NCBI RefSeq assembly: GCF_001858025.1
Contig: NZ_LZQD01000012.1
Span: 59,539 to 123,538 of the forward strand
Length of the DNA: 64,000 nt
Reading direction: 5' to 3'
Origin: Trichormus sp. NMC-1
Lineage (GTDB): Bacteria > Cyanobacteriota > Cyanobacteriia > Cyanobacteriales > Nostocaceae
Positions 1-8,151 of this stretch are shown one piece after another. Every line of letters begins with the position of its first letter. Position 1 is the stretch's first letter. The position numbers and the translations under genes are program-made. The notes under the pieces are model-generated. The model saw only the letters and a list, made by a program, of their open reading frames with translations, did not search any database and was not told the DNA's origin.

Positions 1-96
1 GTTGCCCGTTCCCTGTTAGTTTAAAGCTCAGTCGAAAAAAAAGATGTTTTTAAAAGATGCGTAGCACGAAAAAAAACAGTGTCATTATTTCAATTT

Positions 97-151
97 CATG
101 TTTTTAAACATGAGTTTTTCTGTTCCCTGTTGCCCGTTCCCTGTTCCCTCT
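97..151 (+). repeat. Hairpin and CCCTGTT-type short tandem repeats
   Basis: A perfect palindrome CATGTTTTTAAACATG (97-112) is followed by AGTTTTT, which resembles a rightward terminator for something left of the window. Just after it come irregular copies of CCCTGTT/CCCGTTC up to about 151, the kind of short tandem repeat scattered in Nostoc-type genomes. No gene is visible in 1-184. Confidence 0.5.
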
Positions 152-184
152 GAAGTTATTATTTTTCTGGTTTTTGTTGTATAT

Positions 185-1906
185 TTACACAATAGCACGA
201 CTCCAATTTAAGCTAATTAAATCTAAAACGTAATCAACGGAGTTATCTATATAATCTTCTGATTTATCATTACCAATTACATACAATTTACCACCAGTAA
301 TATAAATTATATCTGGTTCTTGGTAGTAAGCTTTGTGACGACTTATCCATCCTGGTTTATCCCCAGTTGTTTCTACTTTTTCTATGGCAAATGTGTGGAT
401 ATGTAATCTATAAACTGGAGTTTCATTATAGACTCTTGTACCAAGATATCCTAAATTACCAATGATATATATGTATTCTCCCACTAATGTAGCAGAATGA
501 AAATCAGTTGGCGGAAATACATCTTGGGGATAACCAAAAATATGAAAATTACCATCACCTTGATAAACTACAACATCATTATATATACAAAAATCAGGGT
601 CATAGTAATCTTCATGTTCACCAGCTATTTCTACAATTCTGCCATCTGGTAATTGTGTAATAGTTCTGCCAAATCGCTGATAGCACCATGCTGGATCTTG
701 CCAATTTTCTGTATCATTAAAAATATTTTTTGCTGTATAAGCCGCACAACCTTCACAAACCATAGCTTGCCAAAAAGAAATATCCATTAATTCTGGATTA
801 GCTGTACCAAAACGTGAATGTTTACCAGGAAAATATTGTTGTGTCGATAATTGGGATAGCGAAAATTTGCTGTTGGTAATGCCAGTGAAAACACGCCGCA
901 TATCATCGTTAATATCGTTCAAGTCTTCACCAGATGCAACTAACATTTTGACAATTTCCAGATTATTAGCTATCTTAATCGCGTTATCATTGCAATCATT
1001 AATTCTGCTAGGGTTTACGCCAGCTTCTAAGAGAATTCTTACACAATCGTTTGCACCACACTCGGCTGCAATTAATAAAGCAGTATTACTAAAATCATCA
1101 GTAGCTTCAATATCAAATCCCTCTGCAATTAACCACTGTAATATTTCCGGCTGATTGTTTTCTATAGCATACATCAACGGCGTTTTACCGCAGTTTCCCA
1201 CATAGTTGTAATTTGCTCCCGTAGCTAGAAGTAATTTGGCTTTGGCTAGTTCACCTGCTTGAATACTCAACAACCAAGGAGTCCTATACCAACAATCATA
1301 CACATCTTGATCTGCTCCTTGTTCCAGTAATAATTTTACTTCTTCTAATCTACCAAAAACAACAGCTTGCATTAATTCTGTCCATTGCAATTGGTCTGAA
1401 TTAGCACCTGCATTTAATAGTAATTGAACAGCATCAAATCTACCAATACGAGCAGCTACTTTAATTGCGGTTTCACCATAGCTACTCATGCCATTGACAG
1501 CAGCACCTTTAGAAATTAGTAAATCTAAAATCGAGAGCAAGTTTTGGTCTAGCAAAATATCTCGACCGTGCATAGCATCAATTAAAACATCATATTCTTG
1601 AGGTGTTTGATAGTGAATATTCGCACCAGCATCTAAAATTAATTGGATTTTTTCTAAATTACCCGATTGTACAACCAACCCAAGTACAGTATAGTCAGAT
1701 TGTTCTGCAATAGCATTCACATTTGCACCATGTTCCAAGAGGAAATGAATCATATCAATACCTGCATTGGTGCTACTAACTGCATACATTAATGGTGTTT
1801 GCTGGGAGTATTCGTTTTCGTCTATACAGTCAATATCCACACCCTTGGCTATTTCATGTCCGACTCCCGCAATGTTTCCTTGCTGTGCATAAATATGAAT
1901 TTGCAT
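185..1906 (-). CDS. Ankyrin-repeat protein with kelch-like C-terminal part
   Basis: Residues 1 to about 350 carry ankyrin repeats with the recurring patterns TPLMYA, LLEHGANVNA, LLLNAGAN and LLEAGVNP, a scaffold for protein binding. The last 200 residues are different: paired segments such as DGRIVEIAG, GEYIYIIGN and DIIYITGGKLYVIGN look like kelch/beta-propeller blades, often found for binding rather than catalysis. I start at the ATG at 1906 (MQIHIYAQQGN); the frame stays open to 1987, but that extension is AT-rich and unlike the domain. No signal peptide is seen, so it is probably cytoplasmic. The ankyrin-kelch combination is recognised from repeats only; its partner is unknown. Confidence 0.8.
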   Translation of the reverse strand: MQIHIYAQQGNIAGVGHEIAKGVDIDCIDENEYSQQTPLMYAVSSTNAGIDMIHFLLEHGANVNAIAEQSDYTVLGLVVQSGNLEKIQLILDAGANIHYQTPQEYDVLIDAMHGRDILLDQNLLSILDLLISKGAAVNGMSSYGETAIKVAARIGRFDAVQLLLNAGANSDQLQWTELMQAVVFGRLEEVKLLLEQGADQDVYDCWYRTPWLLSIQAGELAKAKLLLATGANYNYVGNCGKTPLMYAIENNQPEILQWLIAEGFDIEATDDFSNTALLIAAECGANDCVRILLEAGVNPSRINDCNDNAIKIANNLEIVKMLVASGEDLNDINDDMRRVFTGITNSKFSLSQLSTQQYFPGKHSRFGTANPELMDISFWQAMVCEGCAAYTAKNIFNDTENWQDPAWCYQRFGRTITQLPDGRIVEIAGEHEDYYDPDFCIYNDVVVYQGDGNFHIFGYPQDVFPPTDFHSATLVGEYIYIIGNLGYLGTRVYNETPVYRLHIHTFAIEKVETTGDKPGWISRHKAYYQEPDIIYITGGKLYVIGNDKSEDYIDNSVDYVLDLISLNWSRAIV

Positions 1907-2204
1907 AATTTTTATTTTGTAAACTGCTAATCTAAAATTATGGTTGTTGCTAAATTTAAGTATGAAATAAAAAAACAAGAATTTCAAACTTATAATTTTT
2001 GTAACTAACTAAATAGCCTCCGAATAATATACATTTATACTCTTAATTAATAAGGCACAAATATGAATCATGCGTAGATATTACCTCCAGTACCAGGATT
2101 TGTGGTTTTGCCTAAGTGGTTTTGCCTAAATAGAGGATTATATAAATAACATTCTAGCCTATATTTTCCTATATTTTAGCCCTTTAAAAGTTGCCAAATT
2201 CTTA

Positions 2205-4085
2205 TCATTGCAATCCTGGAGTTTGATAAACTCGTGTTGTAAAATTCTCCAAAACATCAGTTTCTTGATGATTACCAGACCCCTGTTCCTCCTGTTCCTG
2301 GACTGTGGCCACATCTTCCTCTGGTAATGGCAACATCCGTCCTGCTTCCTCAATGCGGTCATACAATGCCTGGGTCAACATTTTAAGATCAGGAATTGTT
2401 ACCTGACTTTCTAAAGCCAATCTAACTTGTGTTTCCCACAGACCCTCGCTTTCTTTAGCTCTTTTTTCATCTGTTTTCGACACAGGAATAATTAAAGGAT
2501 AAGGAATAGATGCTTGTCCCCCGGAACTGTAACCAGGACTGGTAATTACACATTTACCTTGAGGAAACTTGAGAATTTCATCTGCACTGATAACAGGCAT
2601 TTTTTGTAAATTCTCACTCCAGCTAATCGAACGGCTCATTTGTCCACCAAGAGTTCGCCCTGTGGTCCGATTTTTAATCAGCACTTCCTTTTCACCGTAA
2701 CGCTTTGAGTAATCCTCCGCCGTTTTGTAATTACCAGGATTGAATAACACATGGGTACTACAAGCCGAAGCGATCGCACTCCCCATTTTATCGCCATAAA
2801 TATCGTAAAGCTGCTCTAAACTTTGAATACCTAAGATAAAACAAGCACCATTAGAACGGTATTCATTAATCCATTGTGGCAGTCTATCCAGCTTAATTGA
2901 TGGTAATTCATCCAAAGAAATAATCAACGGGTCTTTACGGGGGCGGCTCAAATTACCGACAATCATTAAGTGCATTGCTGCTGCCAGTAAAGGACCAACC
3001 ACACTACGACGTTCATCATCCAGCTTGAACACCACCATTTCTCTACCTGATAGCTGAGTAGGAATATCCGATTGACCGATGAATGCCCGTAACAAATCAG
3101 CTTGAATAAAAGATGAGAAAGTCCCTGCCGCTGTCGTCAAAATCCCGGAAATAGTCTTCTCTGCGTCCTTAGCACTCAAAAATTGAATAAATGAAGTGGC
3201 AACCCATTCATCTAACCGTTTGGACTGGACCGCATGATCAAGACGTTGTACCAATTTTGGCAACCGCAACACTGCATACAGCATGGCCATATCTGGGTAA
3301 GGTGAACCCTTGACTAACTGTAATAATGCTTTTGCTAACAAATCCCCAGCTTTAGCAAAGAACTCGTCACTTTTACCCCCACTGGCAGCATTGCGGTTAA
3401 TCACTTGACCAATTTCCCCAGCCATGACCCCATCCCGTGCATCCCGCATAAAATCGAGGGGATTGATGACACCGCTAAAAGCTTCACCAGGAGCAAATAC
3501 TCGCACTTTGTAGCCATAACGTGCTGCTAGAGGGGCGTGCAGTCGCATTTGGTCGCCTTTTTTGTCGTAGAGTAAAATTGGAAATCCTTGCTGCATGGCA
3601 CTTTCTAACATCCGGTCTATAGTTGAATAAGTTTTCCCAGAACCCGGCGCACCTATTACCAGTGTTCCCCGTTCGGCATGAGGAAACCAAACTGTAGGTG
3701 CAGCACCCAGCATGGTTTGCAGGTTAGCCATTAACCCCCGCCACTTCCCTTTTGTCCAGTAACGGGGTGTACCAGACCAGAGGGTAACTTTATTGTGTTT
3801 GTGTTCTTGGATTTGCTTAAATGCGAGGTTAGTGGCTGCTAGTTTTTCGCTGACACCGCAGACTTTACCAGTGGTGATTTTACCTTTACCCGTACCACTG
3901 ATTTGCAGTAGTATTAAAACTACCAGTAGTCCAGCCATCATTGTCCAGCCTTGGGGGTTGTTGTACTGTTGAAAGAATTTACCGAAGTCAATACTGGCTA
4001 GTGTTGGTTGGTAAGTTGAGACTTCAATTAATGTCGAGTTAGCAGTGATATGGCTGTTTGGTAGATTTTTCTGGTAAAGGTTCAT
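2205..4085 (-). CDS. VirD4/TraD-like type IV coupling protein (conjugative ATPase)
   Basis: Coupling proteins bring the relaxase-DNA complex to the type IV secretion channel and drive DNA transfer by ATP hydrolysis at the inner membrane. This protein has one hydrophobic stretch near residues 45-60 (MAGLLVVLILLQ), a Walker A motif GAPGSGKTYS, a Walker B-like LIISLDELPSIK and a downstream LGIQSLEQLYDIYG segment, the order expected for VirD4/TraG family members. About 626 residues is usual for the family. ATG at 4085 is preferred to the TTG at 4112. It has the strand of the secreted lysozyme-like gene at 8-10 kb, but no VirB4, VirB8-10 or pilin gene is in the window, so the channel is missing or elsewhere. 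The C-terminal tail is Glu/Gln-rich. Confidence 0.88.
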   Translation of the reverse strand: MNLYQKNLPNSHITANSTLIEVSTYQPTLASIDFGKFFQQYNNPQGWTMMAGLLVVLILLQISGTGKGKITTGKVCGVSEKLAATNLAFKQIQEHKHNKVTLWSGTPRYWTKGKWRGLMANLQTMLGAAPTVWFPHAERGTLVIGAPGSGKTYSTIDRMLESAMQQGFPILLYDKKGDQMRLHAPLAARYGYKVRVFAPGEAFSGVINPLDFMRDARDGVMAGEIGQVINRNAASGGKSDEFFAKAGDLLAKALLQLVKGSPYPDMAMLYAVLRLPKLVQRLDHAVQSKRLDEWVATSFIQFLSAKDAEKTISGILTTAAGTFSSFIQADLLRAFIGQSDIPTQLSGREMVVFKLDDERRSVVGPLLAAAMHLMIVGNLSRPRKDPLIISLDELPSIKLDRLPQWINEYRSNGACFILGIQSLEQLYDIYGDKMGSAIASACSTHVLFNPGNYKTAEDYSKRYGEKEVLIKNRTTGRTLGGQMSRSISWSENLQKMPVISADEILKFPQGKCVITSPGYSSGGQASIPYPLIIPVSKTDEKRAKESEGLWETQVRLALESQVTIPDLKMLTQALYDRIEEAGRMLPLPEEDVATVQEQEEQGSGNHQETDVLENFTTRVYQTPGLQ

Positions 4086-4245
4086 AGTAGTTGTGTATGG
4101 GTTTACCAGCAATTTTAGTTATCAAGGTAAAGTTAGGGAATTGACCTTTTGGATATTTTATTTTCCCCCAAGAATCCCAGATTTCAGTGAGAAGTTATCA
4201 ATGTTACCCCACAGTAGTTAATGAAAAGTGGGGTTTTTACTTAAT

Positions 4246-5187
4246 CTAAGACTCTGGTTTATTTTGTAACCATTCTTCTAAATCAGTAACAGAGGAGAAA
4301 TCTAAGAGTGCTTCACCGAGTAATTCTAACTGCTCAATTGTTAATGTCCGAATTGTGTCAATGAATGATGATTCAATTCCACCAATTCGCCGATTTAGTT
4401 GCCGGATAATTATTTGCTGTTCACCGCGTTCCATTGCTAATTCTTCTGTTGGACTAATGAAAGGCATTTTCTTTTCCTCCTCTAAATGTTTGATTTTAGC
4501 GACTAATCCTCGTTGCAATTCTTTGGTTAATGTCATCATTTTATCAATGATTTTAAAAAGCTTAACAATTTGTTCTCTTGTTAAGCCTCGTTCATAAAGT
4601 CCGCGAATTAATGTCCATTTCCATTGCTCACGTTCTGATAAATTCCCCGTGGTGGCTTTAGTTTTTAAATGCGCCATTACTATGATAGCAAAAGGATTAG
4701 GATTAGATTCTAATTCAGTCCACCGTGATTCATAGTCTAGGAGTTTAGCAATGGGGAACTTCAAACTTAATTCGCAATCTAACATAGCTTGATGATAACT
4801 GTTAGGTCGCCAAGTGGAACTTGTGTCTCCTAAAATCGCCAGACCCACCACAAATTTATGATACAGGTCAAAAGCTCGGTAATTATAAGTGTACATCCTT
4901 TCTTGGAAGTCAACATCATATTGACTCTGAATCTCAATATGAATTAAAATCCATGCTTGTGTTTTATCCAATAACCAAACTTTGTACAGTTTATCTGCAA
5001 TCCGTTTTTCAGTTGATGATGAAGCTGTAATTTGTTGCAGTTCTTTGTCTAGTGATTCCGGTGGTTTTGTCCAATCAATTGCTTCGTAAGCCACAGGAAA
5101 GAAAAAGGATAAGAAACTATCAAAATATTCGTTTAATGCTTCTTTCCAGGATTCGTCATAATTTGCAGTGATTTCATTTTTGGTCAT
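4246..5187 (-). CDS. Rpn-type PD-(D/E)XK nuclease with DUF4351 tail
   Basis: This belongs to the cyanobacterial Rpn/transposase-like nuclease family. The N-terminal half has the PD-(D/E)XK-like core with the strand WILIHIEIQSQ (E-x-Q in place of E-x-K) followed by QERMYTYNYRAFDLY, typical of these proteins. The final 55 residues, RRIGGIESSF to DLEEWL, match the DUF4351 C-terminal domain. Length (313 aa) is normal. Rpn proteins of enterobacteria promote RecA-independent recombination; the role in cyanobacteria is unproven. It stands alone, 134 bp upstream of the coupling protein gene on the same strand. ATG start at 5187. Confidence 0.85.
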   Translation of the reverse strand: MTKNEITANYDESWKEALNEYFDSFLSFFFPVAYEAIDWTKPPESLDKELQQITASSSTEKRIADKLYKVWLLDKTQAWILIHIEIQSQYDVDFQERMYTYNYRAFDLYHKFVVGLAILGDTSSTWRPNSYHQAMLDCELSLKFPIAKLLDYESRWTELESNPNPFAIIVMAHLKTKATTGNLSEREQWKWTLIRGLYERGLTREQIVKLFKIIDKMMTLTKELQRGLVAKIKHLEEEKKMPFISPTEELAMERGEQQIIIRQLNRRIGGIESSFIDTIRTLTIEQLELLGEALLDFSSVTDLEEWLQNKPES

Positions 5188-5338
5188 AAAACGCTATGCT
5201 AAGAATAGTTATTGCACCCTCAGTTTCTTGACTTTGATTTGTTAATATCTACCTAATATTATAGCCTAAAATAATTAATTTTTACTAAATTTAGAGGCTA
5301 ACGCCTCAGACTTTGGACAATCATATTTATGCAGTCCA

Positions 5339-6415
5339 ATGGTTAAATCAAAAGTTACAAACAACTCTAAACACCCCCATCAATCTCCTCCCAAAACTGC
5401 TGCTACTAAACCTAAAACTAGCAAAGCCAGAGCAACTGAAGCTGATGATTATGACTTTGAAGAAACCGAATTTGAAATAGACCCAGAACTCTTCAATGAT
5501 AATTATAACCAAGTCCGTAAACCGCTGCTTCCTTATGGCATTGTCGTTAACGATAAACCTGCTGGACTATTGATTCCAGAAGACCAGTTAGAAAAAGCTG
5601 GTTGGCTAGAAATGCCTGAAGAAGATGATTTAACTACTGTCACTTTAACTGAAGATGTCACCGGACTATTAATTACTGAAGGTCGGTTACTGGTTTTAGC
5701 TTTTGCACCAGAATATATCCGCTATAAATCAGATGTTGAAGATGTGGGTGGTTCGTTTGTTGGGCTTTATGACGACTACAGAAATAGTCTTGATAAAAGA
5801 ACAATGGATGTCTGTTCAGAACACGCAATCATGTTTCTTGATGACAAAAATCAACCATTACATACTACTCCTGTTGTTGTCCGATTCAAGAATGTAGCTC
5901 TCTGGAGTTTTAAATCAGTCCGTGAAGAGTTTTACCGTTCATTAGAGAAAACTTTTGCTGATTATTTCCAAGTACCATTTAGTGGTAAAAGTGATAAATG
6001 GCGGAGTTTAGGAGTGCTAGAAATTGAGTTTAGAGCCATTAAAGAAGGTGAAGGTAAGAATAAACATAACTGTTGCAAAACTGTAGCCTACACTAAACCC
6101 ACAGTTGAAAATTTCCCCCAACTGTATTTAGGTAAAACCACAGCTAAAAGTTTAATTTGGCAACAGCATGATGCTATCGCTGGTTTCAATGAACCACAAT
6201 CTCTACCTGCTTTACCAGGAGAATCAACTTCTGTAGAGGTGGAAGTTTTACCACCAAAGAAGAATAAAAGTAAAACTCAAGCTGTCCGTAAATCTAAACC
6301 AACAACTAAACCACCTCGGAAAATTCAAATAATTGAAGATGACGATGATGAAAATGACGATTTAGAAACCGATTTGGACAATGATGATTTTGAATTTGAC
6401 GATGACGACGAATAG
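5339..6415 (+). CDS. Plasmid-type protein of unknown function with acidic tail (possibly DUF5895)
   Basis: I do not recognise a function. The protein starts with a Lys/Pro/Thr-rich segment, then a central domain (about residues 55-300) beginning LPYGIVVNDKPAGLLIP and containing LLVLAFAPEYIRY and FRAIKEGEGKNKH. The tail alternates a basic stretch (KKNKSKTQ, RKSKPTTKPPRK) with a very acidic end (about 30 residues mostly Asp and Glu). The central pattern recalls the DUF5895 family of cyanobacterial plasmids, but this is from memory. Acidic tails of this kind also occur in the ORFs at 27480 and 28251. The stop is only 18 bp before an inserted MITE. Confidence 0.7.
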   Translation: MVKSKVTNNSKHPHQSPPKTAATKPKTSKARATEADDYDFEETEFEIDPELFNDNYNQVRKPLLPYGIVVNDKPAGLLIPEDQLEKAGWLEMPEEDDLTTVTLTEDVTGLLITEGRLLVLAFAPEYIRYKSDVEDVGGSFVGLYDDYRNSLDKRTMDVCSEHAIMFLDDKNQPLHTTPVVVRFKNVALWSFKSVREEFYRSLEKTFADYFQVPFSGKSDKWRSLGVLEIEFRAIKEGEGKNKHNCCKTVAYTKPTVENFPQLYLGKTTAKSLIWQQHDAIAGFNEPQSLPALPGESTSVEVEVLPPKKNKSKTQAVRKSKPTTKPPRKIQIIEDDDDENDDLETDLDNDDFEFDDDDE

Positions 6416-6433
6416 TTGAATGCTATCAAATTA

Positions 6434-6535
6434 GTAACCGCTCAATAAATGGGGGTGGACTACCTATTCGAGAACGAATTTACGCCATTTGATGCTTGTC
6501 ATTGAAGGATTTACCCCGGATTATTGAGCGGTTAC
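6434..6535. mobile_element. MITE with IS66-like ends and 8-bp target duplication
   Basis: The ends are inverted copies of GTAACCGCTCAATAA (6434-6448 and 6521-6535), and the 102-bp element is flanked on both sides by TCAAATTA (6426-6433 and 6536-6543). IS66-family elements start with GTAA and make 8-bp duplications, so this is probably a non-autonomous IS66 derivative. It holds no ORF. It sits between the stop of the upstream gene and that gene's likely terminator. Confidence 0.85.
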
Positions 6536-6562
6536 TCAAATTACTTGTGTTGAACATAAATT

Positions 6563-6645
6563 GAGAGCATCCACTTTTGGTAGATAGACCCCCGCGAAAG
6601 CGGGGTGTGCTTTTTTAGATGAACCATATAGTAGGGTTTTTGGAG
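6563..6645. repeat. Relic sharing 35 bp with the MITE at 28022
   Basis: 6563-6580 (GAGAGCATCCACTTTTGG) matches the left end of the 28022-28120 element, and 6611-6645 is a perfect 35-bp reverse complement of 28059-28093. The second terminal repeat is missing, so this looks like a truncated or rearranged copy. It surrounds the terminator hairpin at 6590-6616. Confidence 0.7.
6590..6616 (+). terminator. Rho-independent terminator
   Basis: Perfect CCCCGC-GAAA-GCGGGG stem-loop (6590-6605) followed shortly by a run of six T (6611-6616). It is the likely 3' end for the gene at 5339-6415, now separated from it by the inserted MITE. Confidence 0.75.
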
Positions 6646-6772
6646 GACAAATGTTTGATAGAATTGTACAGGATGGACTAGTTTAGGTATCGCTGTTTGG
6701 ATTTAATAGAAGTCTTATATAATTAAATAAATAAATCCTATTAATACTGATGAAAGGAAAAAAGGTACAATT

Positions 6773-7120
6773 ATGCAAATCACTATCGAAATTCCTGAAG
6801 ATATTGGCAACCAACTACAACAGAACTGGCAAGACTTACCCCAAAAAATCTTAGAAACTTTAGCAATAGAAGCTTATCGAAGTGGTATCATGACTGCTGG
6901 ACAAATTCAACAGTTACTAGAATTTGATTCACTTTCAAAAACTCAAGTGTTTTTAAACCAATCTCAGGTTTCTCTAGATTATACACAAACAAATCTAGAA
7001 CAAGCTCAACAAACAAAGATGTTAGCTGATGATATTAAGGAACTCCAGCAACTATGTATTGAAGAAGATTATTCTTTAGAAATTACCTCTCGTCAAGACC
7101 GTCCTAATTTGTTTTTTTAA
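6773..7120 (+). CDS. UPF0175-type antitoxin-like protein
   Basis: The N-terminus MQITIEIPEDIGNQLQ followed by ILETLAIEAYRSGIMTAGQIQQLL is the pattern of the UPF0175 family, small helix-turn-helix proteins that act as antitoxins for PIN-domain (VapC-like) nucleases. The C-terminal 50 residues are a Gln-rich helical extension. An AAAGG ribosome site precedes the ATG. No PIN-domain toxin is adjacent; the downstream gene is on the other strand and unrelated. It may be an orphan antitoxin or a simple regulator. Confidence 0.7.
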   Translation: MQITIEIPEDIGNQLQQNWQDLPQKILETLAIEAYRSGIMTAGQIQQLLEFDSLSKTQVFLNQSQVSLDYTQTNLEQAQQTKMLADDIKELQQLCIEEDYSLEITSRQDRPNLFF

Positions 7121-7157
7121 TACCTGCAATGAGCTTTTTGTTGACTAATCGAAACTG

Positions 7158-7886
7158 TTATTTGGGTGATTTATTCATAGTAGCCAAAAGTTGACTATCG
7201 GCAAGTTGATAACGATTACCGTTAAAACAAAAGTTCAATTGTCGTAATTGCTGTTTTTCTGTTTGCAATACCTTAATACAAGGTAAAGACTGATTCCGGT
7301 TTTCTCCTACTGCTAATAATTGCTTTCCTGGTGGTAATGTAGGATTTAAATAACTCAAAAATACCTGAGTAATTGGTTGATTTGGTTTGAACCAATAACC
7401 AGCATACAGACAACCCAAAGCACCACAAACATTTGGAGTATTAAAGTTGAAAATTGTCAGCTTGCCATCTTTTCCTGTCACATTTACAGCCAATGTATTG
7501 TCAACAGATGTTTGAGGATTCAAGTTTGTATTTTCTCCAATTACCTGTTCTACAACAGAATTAGAAACAAGATTAACAGCTTTGTGCCAAGTCACAGTTG
7601 CTGCATTCAAACTACATCCTCCTAAACCGCAGAGAACAGAAAGCAGTAAAAAGATACTTAAACCAACACGAAACCAATGCACCCAATAACGTATTCTCAT
7701 GGGAGGTTCTGGTAATTGATATCCTGTTGTTTTTAGTGGTTGAGACTGAGTAGAAAAGGCTGACAAAGAAGAAGCTAATTTATCTGTTGCTGCTTGCTCA
7801 AATTGCTTTTTTGAATGCAAGTCAGTATCAGAAAAATCCTTTGTCTCTGGCTCGGAAGATATAGAGGTTGTAGATAAATTAGTCAT
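7158..7886 (-). CDS. Membrane-anchored protein, unknown (conjugation-region)
   Basis: Unknown function. A roughly 65-residue Ser/Thr-rich cytoplasmic N-terminus precedes one hydrophobic segment (WVHWFRVGLSIFLLLSVLCG) ending in LGGCSLNA, which resembles a lipobox but lies too far from the N-terminus for a normal signal peptide; a single membrane anchor is more likely. The outer part contains paired cysteines (NVCGALGCLYAGYWF, SLPCIKVL, LNFCFNG), suiting an extracytoplasmic, disulfide-stabilised domain. It follows the secreted lysozyme-like gene on the same strand across a 260-bp gap holding two hairpin repeats. I use the ATG at 7886; a GTG three codons upstream is also possible. Confidence 0.65.
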   Translation of the reverse strand: MTNLSTTSISSEPETKDFSDTDLHSKKQFEQAATDKLASSLSAFSTQSQPLKTTGYQLPEPPMRIRYWVHWFRVGLSIFLLLSVLCGLGGCSLNAATVTWHKAVNLVSNSVVEQVIGENTNLNPQTSVDNTLAVNVTGKDGKLTIFNFNTPNVCGALGCLYAGYWFKPNQPITQVFLSYLNPTLPPGKQLLAVGENRNQSLPCIKVLQTEKQQLRQLNFCFNGNRYQLADSQLLATMNKSPK

Positions 7887-7947
7887 AAAAACCACGATGA
7901 TAAGTATGGAACTTGCAACTTTTGAGAACCTAAAGGAACAACGATTT

Positions 7948-8141
7948 AAACAAATTTATTTGTTGTGATAAGCTATAACAATAGCCACGATTGTTATAAG
8001 TGGCTTTCACTCCTGACTCATAACTCGTGCTGTAGCGTAAAGGAAAGACGAATCAAACGAATTTATTTGTTGTGATAAGCTATAACAATAGCCACAATTG
8101 TTATAAGTGGCTTTCACTCCTGACTCATAACTCGTGCTGTA
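7948..8141. repeat. Tandem 87-bp repeat (107-bp period) with overlapping hairpins
   Basis: Copies at 7948-8034 and 8055-8141 are nearly identical. Each has TATAACAAT, AGCCAC, ATTGTTATA and GTGGCT in that order (7974-8005 in copy 1), so two hairpins can form but their arms interleave and they exclude each other. The only clear differences between copies fall outside the stems (for example 7989 G versus 8096 A). The repeats lie upstream of the 7886 gene and downstream of the 10086 gene. Confidence 0.8.
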
Positions 8142-8151
8142 TTTCCTACTT

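Noticed and set aside
7974-8005. H-type pseudoknot
   Set aside because: The connecting loops are 0-1 nt and could not cross a 9-bp stem, so only alternative hairpins are plausible.
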